Program-made: the position numbers and the translations under genes
Shown here: piece by piece, positions 1 to 4,515 of the stretch
Numbering within the stretch: the stretch's first letter is position 1
Layout: each line of letters opens with the position of its first letter
The notes under the pieces: model-generated
The model's database searches: none
What the model saw: the letters and a program-made list of their open reading frames with translations, nothing else
Told to the model about the DNA's origin: nothing
NCBI GenBank assembly: GCA_009704285.1
Contig: WLEM01000038.1
Span: forward strand, 1 to 5,974
DNA from: Actinomycetota bacterium
GTDB taxonomy: Bacteria; Actinomycetota; Actinomycetes; Nanopelagicales; Nanopelagicaceae
DNA length: 5,974 bases
Reading direction: 5' to 3'

Positions 1-2
1 GT

Positions 3-140
3 GAGGCTTACTGCGTTAAGTGCAAAGAGAAGCGCTCCTTTGAAGGACATGTAAAGGTCTCTGATTCTGGTCGCCGTATGGCACAAGGAATCTGCCCAGT
101 TTGTGGCACAAAGGTAAATCGTATTCTTGGTAAGGCTTAA
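3..140 (+). CDS. DUF5679-type small zinc-ribbon protein, 3' end
   Basis: The frame is open from the window edge and ends at TAA 138-140, leaving 45 visible residues; the start lies outside the window. It begins EAYCVKCKEKRSF and ends CPVCGTKVNRILGKA. Two CxxC pairs (visible residues 4/7 and 31/34) form a zinc-ribbon-like knuckle, and the many Lys and Arg residues suggest nucleic-acid or ribosome contact, although no function is established. The sequence closely resembles the small actinobacterial proteins annotated DUF5679, usually about 50-60 residues, so probably only a few to a dozen residues are missing. A strong hairpin with a T-run starts about 25 nt after the stop. The gene is convergent with whiB7. 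The family call is from memory of the motif pattern. Confidence 0.85.
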   Translation, partial: EAYCVKCKEKRSFEGHVKVSDSGRRMAQGICPVCGTKVNRILGKA

Positions 141-163
141 TAAATAAGCAAGTAACCAAAAGT

Positions 164-206
164 AAAAGCGGTGAGGTCGGTTTAAAACCAACCTCACCGC
201 TTTTTT
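164..206. terminator. Probable bidirectional intrinsic terminator
   Basis: GCGGTGAGGT (168-177) pairs perfectly with ACCTCACCGC (191-200). After one mismatch the stem continues as GGTT/AACC around a tiny loop, and A164-A167 can pair with T201-T204. Six Ts (201-206) follow on the plus strand, ending the DUF5679 gene. Read on the minus strand, the same stem is followed by CTTTTACTTTT, so it can also end whiB7 transcripts, whose stop is at 249-251. It is the only clear terminator between these convergent genes. Confidence 0.9.
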
Positions 207-248
207 GTTAACCCTTTCTAGTTAACAGTTGTTATTAACTTTTTAAAC

Positions 249-716
249 TTAACTAGCTTGTGCCACCTTTGCTGGACGGCCTGGGCTTCGCTTGCTTTGA
301 ATTACCTGACCTTCATCAAATAACTCTCCTCCCCATACCCCAACAGGTTCTGCCCTAGAAAGGGCGCCTTGTAAACACTTAGCCTTCATTGGGCAACTGC
401 CACATAAGGCCTTTGCTTGGGCGATAACTGCCGGTTGCTCGCTGAAGAAGAGCTCAGGATCTGCAGAATGGCAGGGCAGGCTGGAAATCTTAGGAGCCTG
501 AGTTGTATCAGGTGCGAAAGGATTATCTGCGCGCTTGTATGCCACCTTTGCCTGATAACTCTGGTTAGCAATATTTGCTGTTGAGTTGGCGGTGTAATCG
601 GTATAGGAGATCACTGGGGCATCCTCATAAGCCCAGGTGACATCGCCTAATCCAATTTTGGCAGTTGGGCCTTGTGCCCAACCTGGTACAAGTAGTTCGC
701 TGAAGAGAACGGTCAT
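249..716 (-). CDS. whiB7: WhiB7/WblC-type transcriptional regulator
   Basis: A Wbl protein of 155 residues from ATG 716. It has the four cysteines that hold a [4Fe-4S] cluster (C82, C105, C108, C114), with LPCHSADPELFF around the first and LCGSCPMKAKC around the others, then the Wbl turn GVWGGE (126-131) and a basic tail KRSPGRPAK resembling an AT-hook. The LPCH...DP.L.F, RAEP.GVWGGE.FD.G and GRP tail pattern matches WhiB7 rather than other Wbl classes. WhiB7 binds region 4 of the primary sigma factor and activates antibiotic-resistance promoters, including its own. Oddities: about 81 residues precede the first cysteine, against about 19 in M. tuberculosis WhiB7; the mycobacterial EPW is EPV; the AT-hook core RGRP is PGRP. 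ATG 716 is chosen over GTG 725 because AAGG lies 8 nt upstream of it. Downstream lies a bidirectional terminator; upstream is an attenuator-like leader. Confidence 0.88.
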   Translation of the reverse strand: MTVLFSELLVPGWAQGPTAKIGLGDVTWAYEDAPVISYTDYTANSTANIANQSYQAKVAYKRADNPFAPDTTQAPKISSLPCHSADPELFFSEQPAVIAQAKALCGSCPMKAKCLQGALSRAEPVGVWGGELFDEGQVIQSKRSPGRPAKVAQAS

Positions 717-724
717 CGTTCTCA

Positions 725-731
725 CCTTTCC
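725..731 (-). promoter_or_regulatory. whiB7 ribosome binding site
   Basis: The minus strand reads GGAAAGG at 731-725, then 8 nt, then ATG 716. A second AAAGGA lies just upstream (734-729). This spacing favours ATG 716; the in-frame GTG at 725 would overlap the site. The roughly 80 nt between this site and the leader terminator is A/C-rich with no evident structure, as expected for an accessible 5' UTR reached only by read-through transcripts. Confidence 0.65.
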
Positions 732-806
732 TTTCGGTTATCTTTCATTTGGTTTGGTGCGGTTTTTCTTTGCCAGTTGTTTGGCGGTGGTTAGAAGTTA
801 TTGGAT

Positions 807-848
807 AAAAGAAAAAGGGCCCCGAATCATTAGATTCGCGGGCCCCTT
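807..848 (-). terminator. Intrinsic terminator in the whiB7 leader (attenuator)
   Basis: On the minus strand, AAGGGGCCC, a bulged G839, then CGAATC (848-833) pairs across a TAAT loop with GATTCG and GGGCCCTT (828-815). That gives 6 bp, a 1-nt bulge, 6 GC pairs, a G-T wobble and A-T pairs. TTTTTCTTTT (816-807) follows. This is a very strong intrinsic terminator pointing toward whiB7, whose start is about 90 nt further on. It begins 16 nt after the upstream ORF stop. No T-run follows it on the plus strand, so it acts on minus-strand transcripts. It could simply end the uvrD2 operon, but whiB7 shows no convincing promoter between here and its start. Confidence 0.88.
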
Positions 849-887
849 GGCTTCTATCTCGACCTTAGTCGATATAGCTCCCAGGGG
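843..887 (-). promoter_or_regulatory. Predicted antiterminator hairpin, exclusive with the leader terminator
   Basis: On the minus strand CTATATCGAC (877-868) pairs with GTCGAGATAG (863-854) with one A-G mismatch, leaving loop TAAG. The upstream ORF stop codon TAA (867-865) is in that loop. The helix extends below an internal loop: GG 881-880 with CC 850-849, then CCCCT 887-883 with AGGGG 847-843. This lower stem takes five bases of the terminator's 5' arm, so the two folds cannot coexist. A ribosome finishing the upstream ORF would cover this helix and let the terminator form; early arrest or absence of ribosomes would let it form and permit read-through. Pairings are read by eye, without energy calculation. 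Confidence 0.65.
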
Positions 888-1044
888 TGCGATCTAATGT
901 AAAGGTGTAAAAACCCTTATTAGAGCGCTTATTTGACCAATCTGAGCGATATGAAGATTTCGCCGTGATCGATGTGATGGCATACCAATTAGCAGTAGCT
1001 GCAATAGGTGCAACTGCTGTATTTGATTTAACTACTTTTGCCAT
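865..1044 (-). CDS. whiB7 leader upstream ORF, 59 residues
   Basis: A 59-codon ORF from ATG 1044 to TAA 867-865, lying between uvrD2 and the leader terminator on the same strand as whiB7. It begins MAKVVKSNTAVAP and ends FYTFTLDRTPGSYID; it has no cysteines, no membrane segment or signal peptide, and is rich in Ser, Thr, Ala and basic residues. I recognise no family. The start is chosen because a -10-like TACTCT lies exactly 6 nt upstream, which fits leaderless translation, and there is no good ribosome binding site. In-frame ATG 1062 and TTG 1065 are alternatives that would lengthen it by 6-7 residues. Its stop falls in the loop of the predicted antiterminator, suggesting that translation of the ORF is the sensor. 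In known whiB7/wblC leaders an upstream ORF has this role. Whether the peptide has its own function cannot be told. Confidence 0.62.
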   Translation of the reverse strand: MAKVVKSNTAVAPIAATANWYAITSITAKSSYRSDWSNKRSNKGFYTFTLDRTPGSYID

Positions 1045-1050
1045 TCGGCA

Positions 1051-1080
1051 AGAGTAAGGCATCAACTATCTTTGATGCAA
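1051..1080 (-). promoter_or_regulatory. Predicted promoter of the whiB7 leader
   Basis: On the minus strand TTGCAT (1080-1075) is separated by 18 bp from TACTCT (1056-1051), which fits TANNNT. Six nt later comes the ATG of the upstream ORF, so the transcript would start at or near that codon. Immediately upstream of the -35 lies AT-rich TTTTAATTAAG (1091-1081), overlapping the end of uvrD2. WhiB7 activates sigma-A-type promoters with AT-rich DNA just upstream of the -35, so autoactivation is plausible. The -35 matches only TTG of the consensus. Confidence 0.45.
1059..1078. repeat. 7-bp inverted repeat inside the predicted promoter
   Basis: GCATCAA (1078-1072, minus strand), a 6-nt spacer, then TTGATGC (1065-1059) is a perfect inverted repeat. 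It starts 4 nt past the uvrD2 stop and fills the spacer between the predicted -35 and -10. As DNA it could be a repressor or activator site. In RNA read through from uvrD2 it would be a hairpin, but no T-run follows on either strand, so it is a poor terminator. Confidence 0.6.
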
Positions 1081-1081
1081 C

Positions 1082-2725
1082 TTAATTAAAATGGGCTAAA
1101 AATACGCTGGGTTTGCCGGCATAGGTAATTTGAATTCGCTCCTTTGCCCGCGTAACTCCCACATAAAACAACCTGCGCTCCTCATTTAAATCATTACCCA
1201 TTGGTAGCACGCCATCTGAAACCCCAATTAAAAATAGTTGACTCCACTCCAACCCTTTGGCTGCATGCAGCGTTGCCAAAGTAACCCCGGGCAAGGTTGG
1301 TGGATTGTTTTGTTCAGCTCGATCCTCAATCTCACGCAAAAATGCACGCATATTTGTTCCACCATTTTCTTGAATGCTCTTTGCTAACCTTAAAAATGCG
1401 ATCACATAATCTGCCTCACCAAAGGGTCTTAAAACAGCTACTAGATCGGAGTACCAATCCCCGCCTTCAGAGGGCAAAACTGAGGCGCTTCTAATAATTC
1501 GCATAACATCCCGAACATCGGTGCGATCAAAAAATCGCTCTCCGGATCTAATCTGACTTGGGATCTTGGCATTATTTAATGCTGCCTTCACCTGATCTAG
1601 TTGAGCATTAGTTCTAGCCAAAACTGCGATGTCAGAGGAATCCACCCCTTGTGAAATACACCTTGCCACCTCTGATGCCACATATGAGATCTCATCTTGG
1701 GAGGTATTAAATCCATTTACAACTGGTTTATCGCCATGGGCATTTGCAGATTGCAACTGACTGCCATGATCTGAAACTAAATTTGCTGCCTGCAAAATCG
1801 CGTTAGCGGTATTGATGATCTCAGGGGTGGAGCGATACCCACGAGATAGTCGAAAAACTTGAGCATTGGGAAATCTATTTTGGAAGTTAAGTAAGAAGTT
1901 TGAGGTAGCTCCGGCAAATGAGTAAATAGTTTGGGCCGCATCCCCCACAACACATATCTCCTGACGATTTCCCAGCCAAAGATTAAGTAATCGCTGTTGC
2001 AAAGGTGAGACATCTTGATACTCATCCACGGTGAAGTAGCGATACTGATCCTGAATTCGCTCTCGAACGCCACGGTCCTCCTCTAACATTCCAACCGTTA
2101 GCAGTAAGACATCCTCAAAATCTAATGTGCGCTCCTGTTTTTTTAATGATTCATAAGCTTCATAAACCTGAGCAATCATGGAGAGATTTTCAGATTCACC
2201 TTTGCTATTAGGCAACCTAACTAATCGATTATTAGCAATCGCCTCTTCTTGGTAATTATCTGGAGAGATCTCAAGAACCTTTGCCCACTCAATTTCACTT
2301 GCTATTTCGCGAAGTGCATTTACCTGGGCAGGAATTGCTACCTCTGCCCTTGTAATTGCTTGACTAATAAATCCAGATTTTGTGGTTAATAGTGATGGAA
2401 ACTGGCCACCAAATGCGTAGGGCCAAAAATACAAAAGTTGTTTAAGTGCAGCTGAGTGAAAGGTTCTTGCCGTGGCGTTTGGCACTCCAAGGGAGCGCAA
2501 TCTTGCTCTCATCTCACCAGCTGCTTTTGCAGTAAAGGTAAGTGCTAAAACCTTTGTAGGATCTGTAACGCCAGAGTTGATTGCATATGCAATTCGATTG
2601 GTAATCACTCGAGTTTTTCCTGTGCCAGCACCTGCAATTACACAAACAGGACCAGTAATAGCTTTTACTACAGCAAGTTGATCTGGATCTAGCTGCGCCA
2701 ATATTGCGGCATCATCTATCGCCAT
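1082..2725 (-). CDS. uvrD2: UvrD2-type SF1A DNA helicase, short form
   Basis: A 547-residue ATP-dependent 3'-5' DNA helicase of the UvrD/Rep/PcrA superfamily, acting on chromosomal DNA in repair or replication. Motifs run in order: Q-motif around DPDQ (13-16), Walker A AGAGTGKTR (31-39), Ia ALTFTAKAAGEM (61-72), TFHSAAL (88-94), Walker B VDEYQDV (233-239), motif III VVGDAAQTIYSF (259-270), motif IV LSRGYRST (293-300), motif V LATLHAAKGLEW (483-494) and motif VI FYVGVTRAKE (520-529). The core is intact. The protein stops 18 residues after motif VI, so it lacks the tetracysteine module and HRDC domain that follow in the roughly 700-residue M. tuberculosis UvrD2. The symbol rests on the nudC-uvrD2-whiB7 order as well as the core. 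ATG 2725 overlaps the end of nudC by 10 bp, implying translational coupling. No strong terminator follows the stop, so transcripts probably enter the whiB7 leader. Confidence 0.85.
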   Translation of the reverse strand: MAIDDAAILAQLDPDQLAVVKAITGPVCVIAGAGTGKTRVITNRIAYAINSGVTDPTKVLALTFTAKAAGEMRARLRSLGVPNATARTFHSAALKQLLYFWPYAFGGQFPSLLTTKSGFISQAITRAEVAIPAQVNALREIASEIEWAKVLEISPDNYQEEAIANNRLVRLPNSKGESENLSMIAQVYEAYESLKKQERTLDFEDVLLLTVGMLEEDRGVRERIQDQYRYFTVDEYQDVSPLQQRLLNLWLGNRQEICVVGDAAQTIYSFAGATSNFLLNFQNRFPNAQVFRLSRGYRSTPEIINTANAILQAANLVSDHGSQLQSANAHGDKPVVNGFNTSQDEISYVASEVARCISQGVDSSDIAVLARTNAQLDQVKAALNNAKIPSQIRSGERFFDRTDVRDVMRIIRSASVLPSEGGDWYSDLVAVLRPFGEADYVIAFLRLAKSIQENGGTNMRAFLREIEDRAEQNNPPTLPGVTLATLHAAKGLEWSQLFLIGVSDGVLPMGNDLNEERRLFYVGVTRAKERIQITYAGKPSVFLAHFN

Positions 2726-3636
2726 GATTCATTTCCAGTTAACTCAGTGTCAGCACCTTTTCCATACCAAGCTTTAATCATCTGCCTGGCCACACTAATT
2801 TCAAGAGGGAGAATCAAACTTTTCTCTGCAATTGCACTCTTCATCTCATCTCGAGTAAACCAGCGAATCTCCTCAATCTCCTCACCATCAGGGCGAGCTA
2901 ATTCAGGTGTAGTAGTAATTGCCTCAAAGGCAATCATTAATGATGCCGGAAATGGCCAAGGTTGGGAGCCAAGATAATTAATCTCTTTTAGTTTTACCCC
3001 TGCCTCCTCCATTACCTCTCGAGTGACACAATTTTCAAATGATTCACCCGGCTCAACAAAGCCGGCAAAGGTTGAAAATCTATTTTTTGGCCAAACCTTT
3101 TGTCTGCCCAACAAGACTCGATCTTGATCATCTTTTACCAAAACAATTATTGCGCTATCAGTTCTTGGGTAATGCTCACTCTGATCTGCCGGACATCTTC
3201 TTACTGCTCCTGCTAACACCACAATTGTTTTTTCACCACATATGGCACACCTTGGATGTTTTTTATGCCAATTCGCAAGCCCTTGGGCATGAACTGCCAA
3301 TCCAATATCTCGCGATGATAAAAAAGCACCCACCTCACGCAAAGTTTTGAACTCATTACTTAAGCCGTGATCACTTGTTAAGTGGCGAACAAAAAATGGT
3401 TTTGAATCCTTAACCCCCAAGAAGTAATCACTTTGATCTTGATAATTACCCAATGATTTTCCAGCACTGAAAAGAAGTTGATTCTTTTCAGTGGCAAATT
3501 TTTCATCTGAAAACAAAAGGACTGACGCCTGCGCCCATGCTGAATTCAAATAAGTCAGATCACTGCGTAAATGGGCAGCACGATCAACCTCAGCTGCTGC
3601 CAATGGAAGATTTAGTGGTTTATGCGGGGCCATCAC
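2716..3636 (-). CDS. nudC: NADH pyrophosphatase / NAD-RNA decapping Nudix hydrolase NudC
   Basis: A 306-residue Nudix hydrolase that cleaves NADH/NAD to NMN(H) and AMP and, in characterised bacteria, removes NAD caps from RNA 5' ends. The Nudix box at 192-213 fits the consensus: GFVEPGE, then REVMEEAG with the catalytic glutamates. The NudC-specific array SQPWPFPAS follows at 224-232, which separates it from other Nudix enzymes. A zinc-ribbon region precedes it, with C130 and C133 (CAICG) and C148 (RRCPADQSEHYPRTD); the expected fourth cysteine at 151 is Asp. The length is near that of mycobacterial NudC. GTG 3636 is taken as start because TAGGGT lies 6 nt upstream and AGGG has good spacing; ATG 3633 is the next codon and equally possible. 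The gene overlaps uvrD2 by 10 bp and diverges from the phosphatase-fold gene. Confidence 0.94.
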   Translation of the reverse strand: MMAPHKPLNLPLAAAEVDRAAHLRSDLTYLNSAWAQASVLLFSDEKFATEKNQLLFSAGKSLGNYQDQSDYFLGVKDSKPFFVRHLTSDHGLSNEFKTLREVGAFLSSRDIGLAVHAQGLANWHKKHPRCAICGEKTIVVLAGAVRRCPADQSEHYPRTDSAIIVLVKDDQDRVLLGRQKVWPKNRFSTFAGFVEPGESFENCVTREVMEEAGVKLKEINYLGSQPWPFPASLMIAFEAITTTPELARPDGEEIEEIRWFTRDEMKSAIAEKSLILPLEISVARQMIKAWYGKGADTELTGNESWR

Positions 3637-3642
3637 CGTCTG

Positions 3643-3655
3643 ACCCTACTAGCCT
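3643..3655. promoter_or_regulatory. Facing -10 elements of a compact divergent leaderless promoter
   Basis: The 25 bp between the nudC GTG (minus) and the phosphatase-fold ATG (plus) reads as 6 nt, a minus-strand TAGGGT (3648-3643), 1 nt, a plus-strand TAGCCT (3650-3655), 6 nt. Each hexamer fits TANNNT and sits 6 nt from its own start codon, the geometry of leaderless transcripts. For nudC a -35-like GCGACA (3672-3667) lies 18 bp upstream, inside the neighbouring gene. No convincing -35 is seen for the plus-strand gene. Confidence 0.45.
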
Positions 3656-3661
3656 GTCGTC

Positions 3662-4513
3662 ATGGTTGTCGCCCCCGCTCAAAGGATGAGAGTGATCTCA
3701 TGGAATCTTTTACATGGCCAGAAAATCCCGCCAACTAACTCACAAGATTGGCAGACAGAAATAGTAGGTGCAGCTAAAAAAGTTGCAGATGAATTACAAC
3801 CTAATTTTATAGCGTTACAAGAGGTGGATTACTTTCAATCAAGATCTAATTTAACCAATCAGACCAAGTTGGTTGCCGAAAGTATGCATCTTAAATATTG
3901 GGCATACCTACCAACTTTGATTGGAACACCTGGTGAGAAATGGCGCAGCGTTAAAGATTTGAAAAATTCAATTATTACTGAGAGTTCGATAGATAAAAAC
4001 CCTAAGGCAAGTTATGGAATTGCTCTTGCTACTAATTGGCCCATTAAAAAGCTTTATGTTAAAAAGCTAGGAAGATCTATCGTAGGAATGCCACTACTAA
4101 TTCCGAAAGATGATGGCAAAGGAGTTAGGTTTATCTACGTTAAAGATGAGCCCAGAGTTGCATTAATCGCTGAGCTTGAAAATGGATACACGATTGCAAC
4201 TACTCACCTCTCCTTTGTGCCTGGCGTAAATGTTTATCAATTAAATAAGCTCTCTTCATATCTAAAAAAACTACCAGGATTGGCTTTGCTAACTGGTGAT
4301 TTAAATCTTCCAGCAAATTTACCAAGTAAATTGAGTGGTTTTAAATCATTAATCTCTCAAGCTACATATCCAAGTTGGAAGCCAAAGATTCAATTTGATT
4401 ACATCATGCTTCGTAAAAGCGAGCTTAAAAGTGTTTCAAGTATTAAACCGATTAAATCAACTGCCACCGGAATATCAGATCACACACCAATCGGGGTAGA
4501 GATTCAGATCTGA
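3662..4513 (+). CDS. Endonuclease/exonuclease/phosphatase-fold hydrolase
   Basis: A 283-residue metal-dependent phosphoester hydrolase of the EEP (DNase I/AP endonuclease/inositol phosphatase) superfamily. The active-site set is complete and in order: N15 in SWNLLHG, E54 in LQEVD, H182 in TTHLS, D213 and N215 in GDLNLP, D246 in QFDYIML, D273 and H274 in SDHTP. The substrate cannot be told; nucleic acid, lipid headgroup or small phosphoester are all possible. No signal peptide or membrane segment is evident, so a cytoplasmic site is likely. The chosen ATG 3662 has TAGCCT 6 nt upstream; ATG 3686 would start directly at MRVISWN and is a possible alternative. It is the only plus-strand gene inside an otherwise minus-strand repair cluster, in the position where M. 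tuberculosis has Rv3200c. It may join DNA repair with its neighbours, but that is only inference from context. Confidence 0.88.
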   Translation: MVVAPAQRMRVISWNLLHGQKIPPTNSQDWQTEIVGAAKKVADELQPNFIALQEVDYFQSRSNLTNQTKLVAESMHLKYWAYLPTLIGTPGEKWRSVKDLKNSIITESSIDKNPKASYGIALATNWPIKKLYVKKLGRSIVGMPLLIPKDDGKGVRFIYVKDEPRVALIAELENGYTIATTHLSFVPGVNVYQLNKLSSYLKKLPGLALLTGDLNLPANLPSKLSGFKSLISQATYPSWKPKIQFDYIMLRKSELKSVSSIKPIKSTATGISDHTPIGVEIQI

Positions 4514-4515
4514 AT
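4502..4515. repeat. 14-bp perfect palindrome containing both convergent stop codons
   Basis: ATTCAGATCTGAAT is its own reverse complement. The plus-strand gene reads ATT CAG ATC TGA through it and the minus-strand adnB reads exactly the same codons, so both proteins end in Ile-Gln-Ile and the genes overlap by 10 bp. It has no loop, so a stable RNA hairpin is unlikely, and no T-run follows on either strand. It is not a convincing terminator. Confidence 0.9.

Noticed and set aside
207..245. Repeated GTTAAC words and a weak AGTTAA/TTAACT hairpin followed by Ts
   Set aside because: The words are short and AT-rich and the stem has only six A/T-rich pairs; chance explains it, and the adjacent 164-206 hairpin is a far better terminator.
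386..571. Minus-strand 61-codon ORF inside whiB7
   Set aside because: It lies out of frame within the well-supported Wbl coding sequence.
717..806. A separate whiB7 promoter downstream of the leader terminator
   Set aside because: TAACTT near 797-792 fits TANNNT, but the -35 position falls in the GC stem of the terminator with no TTG-like match. Read-through from upstream is the better explanation, though not proven.
637..897. Plus-strand 86-codon ORF across the whiB7 start and leader
   Set aside because: It runs antisense through the whiB7 start, terminator and uORF end, has no ribosome binding site and resembles no known family; it is a shadow frame.
1777..2073. Minus-strand 98-codon ORF inside uvrD2
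   Set aside because: It is an alternative frame of an intact helicase whose motifs are continuous through the region.
3039..3350. Plus-strand 103-codon ORF antisense to nudC
   Set aside because: NudC motifs occupy the opposite strand across the whole stretch, and the ORF shows no start signal or family features.
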